NCBI RefSeq assembly: GCF_000252125.1
Contig: NZ_AHKF01000018.1
Span: 310,001-374,000, forward strand
Length of the DNA: 64,000 nt
Direction: 5' to 3'
DNA from: Flavobacterium frigoris PS1
GTDB lineage: Bacteria; Bacteroidota; Bacteroidia; Flavobacteriales; Flavobacteriaceae
How positions within the stretch are numbered: position 1 is the stretch's first letter; each line of letters starts with the position of its first letter. A model generated the notes under the pieces. It saw nothing but the letters and a program-made list of their open reading frames with translations. It searched no databases and had not been told where the DNA came from. Positions 47,769-56,254 of this stretch are shown here, piece after piece. The position numbers were made by a program, and so were the translations under genes.

Positions 47769-48950
47769 CTATAATTTGAAGTAGTCAATATAGGTATTTA
47801 AATCCTTATCTCCACGTCCTGAAAGATTTATGACTACAATGTCTTCTGGTTTGAATTTCATTTCATCCAAAACTGCAAAGGCATGGGCACTTTCTATAGC
47901 AGGAATTAGGCCTTCCATTTTTGAAAGCTTAAGTCCCCAACTCATTGCTTGTTCATCAGTGATAGAGATGAATTGTGCTCTTCCAGTTTTGAAAAGATTA
48001 GCATGCATTGGGCCAACACCAGGATAATCTAATCCTGCCGAAATGGAATACGGTTCGGTGATCTGACCGTCAGTGGTTTGCATTAACAATGTTTTACTAC
48101 CGTGAATAACGCCCACTTTTCCCAAGGCTGAAGTCGCTGCACTTTCACCAGAATCAACTCCCATTCCTGCGGCTTCCACTGCTATAATTTTGACATCTTC
48201 ATTGTCAAGAAAATGATAATAAGTACCTGCTGCATTGCTTCCACCGCCTACACAAGCGATTACGTAATCTGGGTTTTCACGTCCTTCTTTTTCCAATAAT
48301 TGCTCTTTAATTTCCTTAGAAATAACGCTTTGAAAACGGGCTACCATATCTGGATAGGGATGCGGTCCTACTACAGAACCAATAATATAATAGGTGTCCA
48401 CGGGATTATTGATCCAATCACGAATAGCTTCGTTCGTAGCATCTTTTAAGGTTTTCGAACCAGAAAGCGCTGGACGAACCTCGGCGCCCAGCATTTTCAT
48501 GCGGGCTACATTTGGTGCTTGACGCTTAATGTCCACTTCTCCCATGTACACGATACACTCCAGTCCCATCAACGCGCAGACGGTAGCTGTTGCCACACCG
48601 TGTTGACCGGCCCCCGTTTCAGCTATAATACGGGTTTTACCCAAACGTTTGGCCAATATAATTTGTCCAATCGTGTTGTTTATTTTATGCGCTCCGGTAT
48701 GGCACAAATCTTCTCTTTTCAGATAGATTTTAGTATTGTATTTTTCTGATAGGCGTTCTGCAAAATAAAGAGGAGTAGGGCGACCTACATAGTCTTTTAG
48801 CAATGCATCAAATTCAGCTTGAAACTCAGGCTCAGCTGTGATTTTTAGGTAGTTTTGGCGAAGTTCTTCCACATTAGGATATAACATTTCTGGGATGTAG
48901 GCGCCTCCAAACTCGCCATAGTAACCTTTTTCGTTTACGTTGTATGACAT
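47769..48950 (-). CDS. trpB: Tryptophan synthase beta subunit
   Basis: Joins indole and serine to form tryptophan using PLP. The protein has 393 residues. The PLP lysine is in [16 protein letters not shown], the phosphate-binding loop is [15 protein letters not shown], and GRGDKDL lies near the C-terminus. Full-length and canonical. It starts 1 nt after the trpF stop region on the minus strand (trpF ends 48952), so it is tightly coupled to trpF. Confidence 0.96.
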   Translation of the reverse strand: MSYNVNEKGYYGEFGGAYIPEMLYPNVEELRQNYLKITAEPEFQAEFDALLKDYVGRPTPLYFAERLSEKYNTKIYLKREDLCHTGAHKINNTIGQIILAKRLGKTRIIAETGAGQHGVATATVCALMGLECIVYMGEVDIKRQAPNVARMKMLGAEVRPALSGSKTLKDATNEAIRDWINNPVDTYYIIGSVVGPHPYPDMVARFQSVISKEIKEQLLEKEGRENPDYVIACVGGGSNAAGTYYHFLDNEDVKIIAVEAAGMGVDSGESAATSALGKVGVIHGSKTLLMQTTDGQITEPYSISAGLDYPGVGPMHANLFKTGRAQFISITDEQAMSWGLKLSKMEGLIPAIESAHAFAVLDEMKFKPEDIVVINLSGRGDKDLNTYIDYFKL

Positions 48951-48951
48951 T

Positions 48952-49596
48952 TTATTTGTTTTTTATTTTGTTAGATTTAGAGATATATTGCTGCATACCT
49001 CCACATAATTGTATGCTTTTTAATCCTGGTTCTATTTCGAATTTACTGTTTACATCAATGGCATAAATGGGTAAATTAGTTTTTAGAATTTCATTTACTT
49101 CTGGCATTTCCTCTAGTCCTATTCCGCCACTCAGGAAAAAAGGTTTAGTAGAGGGATACTTTTCTAAAACGGTCCAATCGAAAGTGGTTCCGTTTCCTCC
49201 GGGTAGTTTTCCTTTTGTATCAAAAAGGAAATAATCGCAAAGGGATTCGAAAGGTTCTAAAATTTCAAAATCAAAACTGTCGATTATCGAAAAGACTTTG
49301 ATGATCTCAACTTTTTTAGGTAATCTGGTTTTTAATTCTGCACAAAAAGCAACCGATTCTTTTCCGTGTAATTGTACTGCTTGCAAATCGTGTAGCTGCA
49401 CTTTATCGGCGACAATGTCGATGCTTTCGTTTACAAATACTCCAACTTTTTTAATCGATTTAGGCAATTTAGGAATAACACCATTAAAATATCGAGCTGA
49501 TTTTTCCCAAAAGATGAAGCCCATATAATCGGGTAGGAGGGCCGCTACTTCGATTATATTGTCGGGATATTTCATGCCGCAGATTTTTAATTTCAT
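48952..49596 (-). CDS. trpF: Phosphoribosylanthranilate isomerase
   Basis: TIM-barrel isomerase of 214 residues in Trp synthesis. The catalytic cysteine is in [13 protein letters not shown] at the N-terminus, the catalytic aspartate is in [20 protein letters not shown], and the phosphate loop is [12 protein letters not shown]. It is monofunctional, separate from trpC, as is usual in Bacteroidota. It lies 64 nt after trpC and abuts trpB. Confidence 0.95.
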   Translation of the reverse strand: MKLKICGMKYPDNIIEVAALLPDYMGFIFWEKSARYFNGVIPKLPKSIKKVGVFVNESIDIVADKVQLHDLQAVQLHGKESVAFCAELKTRLPKKVEIIKVFSIIDSFDFEILEPFESLCDYFLFDTKGKLPGGNGTTFDWTVLEKYPSTKPFFLSGGIGLEEMPEVNEILKTNLPIYAIDVNSKFEIEPGLKSIQLCGGMQQYISKSNKIKNK

Positions 49597-49660
49597 GTTT
49601 TTAAGGTTTTACCTTGTGCTACCCAACGGAAGCGCCAAGCTTGCAATACTTTTTTTATAA

Positions 49661-50449
49661 TTAATTATGTGTTAACTGCTCAATAAATTCCGTTGCCGCT
49701 TTGCCGGCATTATCGGTTTTCATAAAGTTTTCACCTATAAGGAAACCCTGGTATCCGTATGGTTTTAATTGGGTTATTGCTTCTATTGAACTAATGCCGC
49801 TCTCGGAAATTTTCACAAAGTCGTCTGGTATTTGACTCGCAAGTTGCTTGCTAAAATCCAAACTAACCTCAAAGGTTTTCAAGTTTCTGTTGTTGACACC
49901 AATCATATCTAATGTGGGCATAATTGATTTTTCCAGCTCCTCTGCACTATGTACTTCTAACAAAACTTCTAATCCTAAATTTTTAGCAAATTCAGAAAGT
50001 GATTTAATTTCTGCACGGGTTAAAACCGCCGCAATAAGCAAAATCAAGTCAGCACCGTATGCTTTGGCTTCGAGGATTTGGTATTCATCAACAATAAACT
50101 CTTTTCGCAATAGCGGAATGTTTACTGAGGCTCTTGCCAATAGTAAATCATCAAGAGAGCCGCCAAAATATTTCCCATCTGTCAAAACCGAGATGCCACA
50201 AGCTCCGGCACTTTCGTATCCTTGCACTACTTCTTCGACGGTAAAACTATGGTTAATTACAGATTTTGAAGGTGAGCGGCGTTTGTGTTCAGCAATAATT
50301 CCAGAAGTGCTATTCTTTAAATTTTGGCTCAATGAAATGCTTTCTTTTCCGAAAAAAACAGAAGCTTCCAATTGGGATACAGGAATGATGGATTTCTTGA
50401 GAATGACTTCTCGTTTCTTGTCAACTATTATTTTGTCTAAAATGTTCAT
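49661..50449 (-). CDS. trpC: Indole-3-glycerol phosphate synthase
   Basis: TIM-barrel lyase of 262 residues that closes the indole ring. It has IIAEHKRRSPSKS (catalytic Lys and Glu region), VLTDGKYFGGSLDDL, LLRKEFIVDEYQI, LEVHSAEEL, GVNNRNLKTF and SESGISS. It is the fourth trp enzyme in the operon, separated from trpD by the four-helix-bundle insertion. Confidence 0.95.
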   Translation of the reverse strand: MNILDKIIVDKKREVILKKSIIPVSQLEASVFFGKESISLSQNLKNSTSGIIAEHKRRSPSKSVINHSFTVEEVVQGYESAGACGISVLTDGKYFGGSLDDLLLARASVNIPLLRKEFIVDEYQILEAKAYGADLILLIAAVLTRAEIKSLSEFAKNLGLEVLLEVHSAEELEKSIMPTLDMIGVNNRNLKTFEVSLDFSKQLASQIPDDFVKISESGISSIEAITQLKPYGYQGFLIGENFMKTDNAGKAATEFIEQLTHN

Positions 50450-50460
50450 TGTTAATTTAT

Positions 50461-50770
50461 TAAAAGATTGAAAAATTAAAGGATTAAAAAATGGGCTTTT
50501 GATGGCGCTTATTTCACATTCTTCGAATTTAAATATTTAATCAATTGTTTGTTACTATTATATTCAGATCCTTCGGCAATGTTATTTGTAATTGAAATGA
50601 CAGCTCTTTTTATTTGATTTTGAAAACCAAATTCTTTTTCAAAAGCTTTACACTCTAATAATTTAAAGATCAGTTTAGCCAATTGACTTCCTTTTTTATA
50701 AACTTCAAATTCTTCAAAGGACTTTGTCATAATCTTTAAATTTTTAAATCATTTAATTTTTCAATTTCTA
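50461..50770. repeat. Inverted repeats flanking the four-helix-bundle ORF
   Basis: The plus strand from 50461 (TAAAAGATTGAAAAATTAAA, then GGATTAAAAAAT) and the minus strand from 50770 (TAGAAATTGAAAAATTAAAT, then GATTTAAAAATT) match at roughly 85 percent over about 30 nt. They enclose the truncated ORF, like terminal inverted repeats of a small insertion. Confidence 0.65.
50509..50730 (-). pseudogene. Truncated four-helix-bundle (23S rRNA IVS-type) protein
   Basis: Product of 73 residues with the family's N-terminal two helices: FEEFEVYKKGSQLAKLIFKLL, then FGFQNQIKRAVISITNNIAEGSEY and NKQLIKYLN. Full-length members have about 115-120 residues and continue with a second helical pair. Here the frame stops just after the second helix (NSKNVK), so it is probably a remnant. 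Related ORFs occur within 23S rRNA intervening sequences and as stray insertions in Bacteroidota genomes. It sits inside the trp operon between trpD and trpC, flanked by inverted repeats. Confidence 0.78.
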
Positions 50771-50771
50771 T

Positions 50772-51764
50772 TTATCTGCTCAACTCTTGTAACTTATTCA
50801 AAGCTTTCAATCCTTTTCTAGATAGTAAGCTTTCTTTGGCTTTTTCGAATCCTTCTAGAGGAGAACATTTTGTCACAGTTGCGATGGCCATTGCGGCATT
50901 GGCACAAACCACATTGTTTTGGGCTTCGGTTCCTTTTCCAGAAATGATATCAGTAAACATTTGTGCCGATTCATCGATGGTTTTTCCACCTTGAATTTCA
51001 CTTTGCGATAAAAGGCGAACATCAAAACTTTCATGAGATAACATTCCTTCCACACTGCTAGTGATAATCTTTGTAGGGCTAGTGAGAGATATTTCATCAT
51101 AACCGTCTAGCGAATGTAAAATGGTAAAATTCACATCGGTATTTTGGTACAAATAAGCATACATTCTGGCCATTTCTAAATTAAAAACACCTACCAACTG
51201 ATTTTTTGGAAAAGATGGATTTACCATTGGTCCTAACATGTTGAAGAAGGTTTTTACCGCTAATTCTTTTCGGATTGGGCCAACGTTTTTCATAGCTGGA
51301 TGAAATAGGGGGGCATGCAAAACGCAAATTCCCGCTTTATCAATGCTTTCTTCCAGAAAATCATTCTCATTGCTGAATTTGATCCCTAATTTTTCCATCA
51401 CATTGCTTGAACCAGAGATAGAAGATACACCGTAGTTACCGTGCTTCGCCACTTTTATTCCCGCTCCAGCCGCCACAAAAGAAGCTAAAGTTGATATGTT
51501 GAAAGTGTCTTTTCCATCTCCACCAGTTCCACATAAATCGATTGCATTGTAAGCAGATAAATCGACACGAATACAAAGTTCCAATAAGGCTTCTCTAAAA
51601 CCGGCAAGTTCTTCGATACTAATGCTACGCATCATGTATACAGTCAAAAATGCTGAAATCTGACTTGGATTATAGCTCCCGTTTGAAATATTGACCAATA
51701 CATTTTTTGCTTCTTCTTTCGAAAGCATTTCATGGTTTATGAGTCTATTTAATATATTTTTCAT
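50772..51764 (-). CDS. trpD: Anthranilate phosphoribosyltransferase
   Basis: Transfers the phosphoribosyl group of PRPP to anthranilate. The protein has 330 residues. The PRPP-binding loop is GTGGDGKDTFNISTLAS, then KHGNYGVSSISGSSNVMEKLG, HPAMKNVGPIRKEL, and DGYDEISL. It is monofunctional (no fused glutamine amidotransferase). Third gene of the operon after trpE and trpG. Confidence 0.95.
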   Translation of the reverse strand: MKNILNRLINHEMLSKEEAKNVLVNISNGSYNPSQISAFLTVYMMRSISIEELAGFREALLELCIRVDLSAYNAIDLCGTGGDGKDTFNISTLASFVAAGAGIKVAKHGNYGVSSISGSSNVMEKLGIKFSNENDFLEESIDKAGICVLHAPLFHPAMKNVGPIRKELAVKTFFNMLGPMVNPSFPKNQLVGVFNLEMARMYAYLYQNTDVNFTILHSLDGYDEISLTSPTKIITSSVEGMLSHESFDVRLLSQSEIQGGKTIDESAQMFTDIISGKGTEAQNNVVCANAAMAIATVTKCSPLEGFEKAKESLLSRKGLKALNKLQELSR

Positions 51765-51821
51765 TTCATTATTTGTCTTAAAGTCTAAAGCCGAAGGTCC
51801 TAAAGGGTTTCGACATTATGA

Positions 51822-52388
51822 CTAGTTTTTAACCCAGTTCTCTAATATTTTCTTTCCGTTTGGTGTTAATACACTTTCTGGATGAAACTGTACTCCACGA
51901 ACGTCAAATGTTTTGTGTCTCAAAGACATCACCTGTCCATTTTCATCAAAAGAAGTAGCTTCTAAGACATCTGGTAAAGTAGTATCTACCACCCAAGAAT
52001 GATAACGACCCACTTCAAATTCATTACCCAATCCTTCAAACAACAATTCGTCATCGACCACTGTTTTTACCATTGTTGCTACCCCGTGATAGACTTTATC
52101 TAGGTTAGAAAGTGTACCTCCAAAAACTTCACCAATGGCCTGTTGTCCTAGACATACACCAAGGATACTTTTGCTAGGGGCATATTTCCGAATCACTTCT
52201 TTCAATAAACCAGCTTCTTCAGGAATTCCTGGTCCAGGAGAAAGCAATATCTTATCAAAAATGGCTATTTCTTCGATATCAAATTCATCGTTTCTGTATA
52301 CGGTTACTTCACAGTTTAAATCTTCCAGATAGTGAACTAGATTATATGTGAAGCTATCGTAATTGTCTATGACTAGTATTTTTTTCAT
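51822..52388 (-). CDS. trpG: Anthranilate synthase component II (glutamine amidotransferase)
   Basis: Class I glutamine amidotransferase of 188 residues that feeds ammonia to TrpE. It has ILVIDNYDSFTYNLVHYL, SPGPGIP, the catalytic cysteine in GVCLGQQAIGEVFGG, and the His/Glu pair in GVQFHPESVLTPNG. It lies between trpE and trpD with a 94-nt gap to trpE that holds a repeat pair. It could also serve aminodeoxychorismate synthase (PabA), but the trp context favours TrpG. Confidence 0.93.
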   Translation of the reverse strand: MKKILVIDNYDSFTYNLVHYLEDLNCEVTVYRNDEFDIEEIAIFDKILLSPGPGIPEEAGLLKEVIRKYAPSKSILGVCLGQQAIGEVFGGTLSNLDKVYHGVATMVKTVVDDELLFEGLGNEFEVGRYHSWVVDTTLPDVLEATSFDENGQVMSLRHKTFDVRGVQFHPESVLTPNGKKILENWVKN

Positions 52389-52394
52389 TATTTT

Positions 52395-52480
52395 GTTGAA
52401 AAATTGAAAGATTTAAAGATGGAAAAGTTGTAGTTTTTGTGTAATCTTTAAATACTTAAATTATTAAATCTTTTAATTAT
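52395..52480. repeat. Repeat pair in the trpE-trpG gap
   Basis: The left part, with GATTTAAAGAT near 52407, is complementary to AATCTTTAAAT near 52443. The right arm (AATCTTTAAATACTTAAATT) is almost the same as the right arm of the four-helix-bundle insertion (AATCTTTAAATTTTTAAATC at 50731). It may be an empty or ORF-less version of that element. Confidence 0.5.
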
Positions 52481-52482
52481 TT

Positions 52483-53883
52483 TTATATTGTTTCTGCCAA
52501 ATCTAAGGCTGTATTCAACGCTCTTAATTTGTTATACACTTCCTCCATTTCACTTTCTTCATCTGAACTGGCTACGATTCCGGCACCGGCTTGTGAATGT
52601 AATTGGTGATTTTTACTCAGGAACGTTCTGATCATAATAGCATGGTTAAAGTTCCCTTCAAAATCCATGAAACCTATAGCGCCACCATAAAAATTGCGGT
52701 TTGTTTTTTCATATTCCTCGATCAGTTGCATGGCTCTGTGTTTTGGAGCACCACTGAGTGTTCCAGCAGGAAAAGTATCAGCTACCACCTGCATGGTTGT
52801 CGCTGTTTCATGTAAATGTCCCGTGACTTTTGAAACCAAGTGAATTACATGAGAGAAGAATTGCACTTCTCTGTATTTTTCAACCTTTACATCATGTCCA
52901 TTTCGGCTCAAATCATTTCTAGCTAAATCGACTAACATAACATGTTCACTATTCTCTTTCTTGTCTTCAGATAGTTGTTTTGCAAGGATTGCATCTTTTT
53001 CATCATCACCAGTTCGTTTGAAAGTTCCTGCTATAGGATGGATTTCGGCTTTGCGGTCTTTTACGATAATTTGAGCTTCTGGTGAAGAACCAAATATTTT
53101 GAAATCACCATAATCAAAGAAGAATAGGTAAGGAGAAGGGTTGATGCTTCTCAATGCTCTATAAACGTTGAACTCATCTCCTTTGAATCCTTGAGTAAAC
53201 CTTCTGGATAAAACTAATTGGAAAACATCACCGCGGAAACAATGTTTTTTGGCCAAAGCCACATTGTGCTTAAATTCGTCATCAGTCAAGTTGGAGAAAC
53301 CTTCTCCTTCTTTGGTAAATTTATAGGAAGCAATATTTCTGGATTGTAATAGTTGCTCTATTTCAGAAATGTTATTTTTCCCATCGAGACTATGACAAAA
53401 TATATACGCCTGATTTTTAAAATGGTTGATGGCAATGATGTTTTGATACACGGCATAATACATATCAGGAATTGAAATGCTATTGTCTTTTTTGGCAACA
53501 GTCACTTTTTCAAAATAACGAACGGCATCGTAAGAAATGTATCCAAACAAACCATTATTGATAAATTTGAAATCGTTTTTTTCTGATTTGAATTGATGTG
53601 AAAACTCTTGAATTACTTCAGGCACATTCGTGTTTTTATCAATTATAATTTTTTCTGAGGTACCGTCAGGATAGGTTTTGAAAATAGTTTCATTTTCAAT
53701 TTTTATCGAAGCTATAGGATTACAACAGATATATGAAAAACTGTTATCACTTCCATGATAGTCACTACTTTCAAGTAATAAGCTATTGGGGAATTTATCA
53801 CGTATTTTCAAATAAACACTGACAGGAGTAATAGTGTCTGCGAGTATTTGTTTGTATTTTGTATTTAGTGTAAATAGTTTCAA
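52483..53883 (-). CDS. trpE: Anthranilate synthase component I
   Basis: Makes anthranilate from chorismate; committed step of Trp synthesis. The protein has 466 residues. The N-terminal LLLESSDYHG resembles the LLES Trp-feedback site. The chorismate-binding C-terminal domain has FQLVLSRRF, FGSSPEAQI, IHPIAGTFKRTGDDEKD, ELSEDKKENSEHVMLVDLARND-type residues, GTLSGAPKHRAM and YGGAIGFMD. It is the first structural gene of the operon, 53 nt after the attenuator terminator. It is probably controlled by both attenuation and feedback inhibition. Confidence 0.95.
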   Translation of the reverse strand: MKLFTLNTKYKQILADTITPVSVYLKIRDKFPNSLLLESSDYHGSDNSFSYICCNPIASIKIENETIFKTYPDGTSEKIIIDKNTNVPEVIQEFSHQFKSEKNDFKFINNGLFGYISYDAVRYFEKVTVAKKDNSISIPDMYYAVYQNIIAINHFKNQAYIFCHSLDGKNNISEIEQLLQSRNIASYKFTKEGEGFSNLTDDEFKHNVALAKKHCFRGDVFQLVLSRRFTQGFKGDEFNVYRALRSINPSPYLFFFDYGDFKIFGSSPEAQIIVKDRKAEIHPIAGTFKRTGDDEKDAILAKQLSEDKKENSEHVMLVDLARNDLSRNGHDVKVEKYREVQFFSHVIHLVSKVTGHLHETATTMQVVADTFPAGTLSGAPKHRAMQLIEEYEKTNRNFYGGAIGFMDFEGNFNHAIMIRTFLSKNHQLHSQAGAGIVASSDEESEMEEVYNKLRALNTALDLAETI

Positions 53884-53936
53884 AATGAATAAATTTTAAG
53901 ATTTTTATTGATATGAAGAGCAAAAAATGTTGACAT

Positions 53937-53970
53937 AAAAAAAAAGGCCTGTCGTCATGACAAGCCTTTT
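53937..53970 (-). terminator. trp attenuator terminator
   Basis: On the minus strand a 12-bp stem, AAAAGGCTTGTC with GACAGGCCTTTT (one G-U wobble), and a 5-nt ATGAC loop are followed by a run of nine T counting the stem. It lies between the leader peptide and trpE, so it is an intrinsic terminator before the structural genes. A partial alternative partner, AAGCTCCT (minus strand 54001-53994), could pair with AGGCTT of the left arm and act as antiterminator, but the pairing is interrupted. Confidence 0.88.
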
Positions 53971-54010
53971 ATATTTATATATGATAATACTATAGGAGCT
54001 TAGTTCACGA

Positions 54011-54061
54011 CTATTGACGTAAATTGTTCCACCACCAAGTATTGTTTATTGTTGTTTTCAT
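54011..54061 (-). CDS. trpL: trp operon leader peptide
   Basis: A 16-codon ORF reading MKTTINNTWWWNNLRQ, with three consecutive TGG tryptophan codons, ATG start and TAG stop. Ribosome stalling on these codons when charged tRNA-Trp is scarce would be expected to block formation of the downstream terminator (53937-53970) and let transcription continue into trpE. The context matches the Bacteroid-trp RNA motif proposed from comparative genomics (recalled, not searched). The -7 element TATCTTTG (54073-54066) ends 4 nt before the ATG, so the message may be leaderless. Confidence 0.88.
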   Translation of the reverse strand: MKTTINNTWWWNNLRQ

Positions 54062-54065
54062 TTTA

Positions 54066-54073
54066 CAAAGATA
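54066..54073 (-). promoter_or_regulatory. -7 element of the trp operon promoter
   Basis: On the minus strand 54073-54066 reads TATCTTTG, an exact TAnnTTTG match, ending 4 nt before the trpL ATG. No clear TTG occurs at the -33 position. Confidence 0.55.
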
Positions 54074-54162
54074 TAAATGTAATTTGGTTATTCATACATA
54101 TTAAACTAAAAAAAAATCTAATTTTTTTATCTTTTTTGTTACATTATTTGAATGTAAGTAAT

Positions 54163-54190
54163 AAAAAACCCAACAATTTCTTGTTGGGTG
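54163..54190 (-). terminator. Terminator after the YceI gene
   Basis: On the minus strand a 9-bp stem (ACCCAACAA / TTGTTGGGT) with a 4-5 nt loop is followed by a T run. It separates the marR-yceI cluster from the trp operon promoter. Confidence 0.85.
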
Positions 54191-54217
54191 AATTAGTAAA
54201 CATGGTATTATAAAATA

Positions 54218-54784
54218 TTAGAATTTCAAAGCTACAGCTAATTCAAATTCATCAGAGATTGCTTTGTCTCCTAAGTTATCGAAGAAACTACCTGAACCGT
54301 ATTTAATGTCATATTTAGTTCTGTCTATATTAAATTTAGTAGTAGCAGTGTTTGCTTTTACAGCGATATCAAATGTAACTGGATTTGTTTTTCCTTTGAT
54401 TGTTAAATCTGCAGTAACAGTATAAACGTCTTTTGTTTTAGTTGCAATAGTTTTGAAAACTAATGTAGACGTTGGGAATTTTTCAGTTCCGAAGAAATCT
54501 TCTGATTTCAAGTGACCGTTTAATTTTCCTTGGTATTCACCTGAAAGATCAGTTGAAGTTAGTGACGTCATATCAACAGTAAAAGTTCCACCTACTAATT
54601 TTGCTCCTTTAAAAACAAGAGCTCCGTCTTTAATGTTTACTGTACCTTCATGTTGTCCCGTTACTTTTTTACCAACCCAGTTGATTGTACTTGCTGATGC
54701 ATCTATTTTTTTTGTTTGAGCAGATACCGATACAGTAGATAATACTACCACTAATGCTAATGCAATTGATTTTAAATTTTTCAT
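54218..54784 (-). CDS. YceI family periplasmic protein
   Basis: Protein of 188 residues with a Sec signal (ALALVVVLSTVSVSAQ). The YceI lipocalin-like barrel shows DASASTINWVGKKVTGQHEGTV, VDMTSLTSTDLSGEYQGKL, LKSEDFFGTEKFP and the C-terminal DEFELAVALKF. Members bind isoprenoid or amide lipids. It lies 40 nt downstream of a nitroreductase gene controlled by a MarR regulator, probably in one transcript. The physiological ligand is unknown. Confidence 0.93.
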   Translation of the reverse strand: MKNLKSIALALVVVLSTVSVSAQTKKIDASASTINWVGKKVTGQHEGTVNIKDGALVFKGAKLVGGTFTVDMTSLTSTDLSGEYQGKLNGHLKSEDFFGTEKFPTSTLVFKTIATKTKDVYTVTADLTIKGKTNPVTFDIAVKANTATTKFNIDRTKYDIKYGSGSFFDNLGDKAISDEFELAVALKF

Positions 54785-54824
54785 TTGTTTAATTTTTGTT
54801 TTTAAAATTGATTCTAATTAATAA

Positions 54825-55457
54825 TTATAGTGTAATAAATAAATCTTCGTTTGATTTTCTAACTTTTTTGTGATGTTGTGTGTCATCTTCAGTATGACGG
54901 TATCCTACTGGTGCAATTACAACTGCAGTTAGGTTCAGTTTGTCTAGTCCTAAAATTTCATTGAAAGCGCTTGCGTTAAAACCTTCCATTGGAGTTGCAT
55001 CAATATTTAACTCAGCCGCTGCATTTAATAAGTTTCCTAAAGCTAAATACGTTTGTTTTGCAGTCCAAATGCTTTTAAGGTCTTCTGGCATTGGGTTAAT
55101 AGCTCCTTTCATAAAGTTTCCATAACCTGCAAGTGCTTCAATAGGAAGCTCTCTTATTTCGCTTGCATTTTTCAAGTAAGCATCAATTTCTGCGTCACCA
55201 ACATTAGTTTGACTTGCAAATACAAATAAATGTGAAGCATCTGTAATTTGTGTTTGTCCGTATGCAGAAGGCAATAATTGTGCCTTAAGTTCTGAACTTT
55301 CAATGATCAACACTTTATAAAGTTGTAAACCATACGAAGAGGCGCTTAAGCGCACAGCTTCTTTAAGAAAATCTAAATCTGATTCTGATATTTTTTTTGC
55401 TGAATCAAATTTCTTTGTGGCATAACGCCAGTTTTGGTTATCTAAAAAGGTACTCAT
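54825..55457 (-). CDS. NAD(P)H-dependent nitroreductase (NfsB-like)
   Basis: Flavoprotein of 210 residues of the nitroreductase family: NWRYATKKFDSAKKISESDLDFL, LSASSYGLQLYKVLII, QITDASHLFVFAS, LLNAAAELNIDATPMEGF, LTAVVIAPVGYR. FMN-dependent two-electron reduction of nitro compounds or quinones is typical. It starts 5 nt after the MarR gene, so the two form an operon. The MarR link suggests induction by xenobiotics or oxidants. Confidence 0.93.
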   Translation of the reverse strand: MSTFLDNQNWRYATKKFDSAKKISESDLDFLKEAVRLSASSYGLQLYKVLIIESSELKAQLLPSAYGQTQITDASHLFVFASQTNVGDAEIDAYLKNASEIRELPIEALAGYGNFMKGAINPMPEDLKSIWTAKQTYLALGNLLNAAAELNIDATPMEGFNASAFNEILGLDKLNLTAVVIAPVGYRHTEDDTQHHKKVRKSNEDLFITL

Positions 55458-55461
55458 AATT

Positions 55462-55926
55462 TTAATTTATTTGTTGATTTCTGTATTTTTCTAATAATAT
55501 ATTTAATTGTTCTAGTTCGTCGAAATTCAAATTCTTGGAGAAATTATTCTCATGTTCAATGATCTTAGGGTCTAATTCTGTTAAAATGTCTAATCCCTTC
55601 TGTGTTATAGCTACTTCAATTTTTCTGCGGTTTTCAGGACACACATTTCTTGTCACTAAGTTCTTTAGTAGTAGTTTGTCTACTAATCGAGTCGTATTAC
55701 TAGTTTTTGCAACCATACGCTCTTGTATCAGACACATATTAGCTGGATTTCCTTTTTGACCCCTTAATATTCGCAGCACATTATATTGCTCTCCGGATAG
55801 GTCATAGGGTTTTAATATTTCATTAAATTTTTCATGAATTACATTTTGCGTATATAAAATATTCAAAATGATTTTTTTTGAAACCTTTAATGGAACGGTG
55901 CTTTTAATTTCATCTTCAATTTTCAT
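55462..55926 (-). CDS. MarR family transcriptional regulator
   Basis: Winged-helix regulator of 154 residues: an N-terminal dimerisation helix, YDLSGEQYNVLRILRGQKG, the recognition region MVAKTSNTTRLVDKLLLKNLV, and the wing VCPENRRKIEVAITQKGL. It is the first gene of the marR-nitroreductase-yceI cluster. Two palindromes with the core ATTTGT-N4-ACAA overlap its promoter, so autoregulation is likely. The ligand is unknown. Confidence 0.92.
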   Translation of the reverse strand: MKIEDEIKSTVPLKVSKKIILNILYTQNVIHEKFNEILKPYDLSGEQYNVLRILRGQKGNPANMCLIQERMVAKTSNTTRLVDKLLLKNLVTRNVCPENRRKIEVAITQKGLDILTELDPKIIEHENNFSKNLNFDELEQLNILLEKYRNQQIN

Positions 55927-55940
55927 AATAAGCTTTTCTT

Positions 55941-55986
55941 ATTTGTTGGTACAAATGTAACACTTTTTTAATTTGTATATACAAGT
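55941..55986 (-). promoter_or_regulatory. marR promoter with two MarR-type operators
   Basis: Two palindromes share the pattern ATTTGT-N4-ACAA: ATTTGTTGGTACAAAT (55941-55956) and ATTTGTATATACAAGT (55971-55986), centres 30 bp apart, about three helical turns. On the minus strand TTG (55984-55982) and TACATTTG (55959-55952), 22 nt apart, form the promoter. One operator covers the -33 and the other the -7, so binding would block polymerase. Confidence 0.7.
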
Positions 55987-56254
55987 GTTTGGTTAATTAT
56001 TTGTTATTATTTTATTTAACCCCAGTTTTTTATATGTAAATATTTAATTTTAAAGTGGTTGTGTATTTTTTTTAAATGAATAAATCTTAAGTCTAAAAAG
56101 CCCTATTTTTTAATTAGTATGAAATAGAACTCTTGAGATTAGTTTTAAAAGGCGATTTAAGTAGGGTAAAACTCTTTTTGTCTCCACTTTTTTTGATTTG
56201 CTTGGAGTTAGAAAAGCGAGTTAAATCACTTATTGTAAGGATAAAGGATTAACT
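55987..56254. other. AT-rich intergenic region
   Basis: Beyond the marR operators this stretch has no ORF with coding character and no strong hairpin. CCCTATTTTTTAA near 56101 and TTAAGTAGGGT near 56156 form only a weak inverted pair. Nothing more can be supported. Confidence 0.5.
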
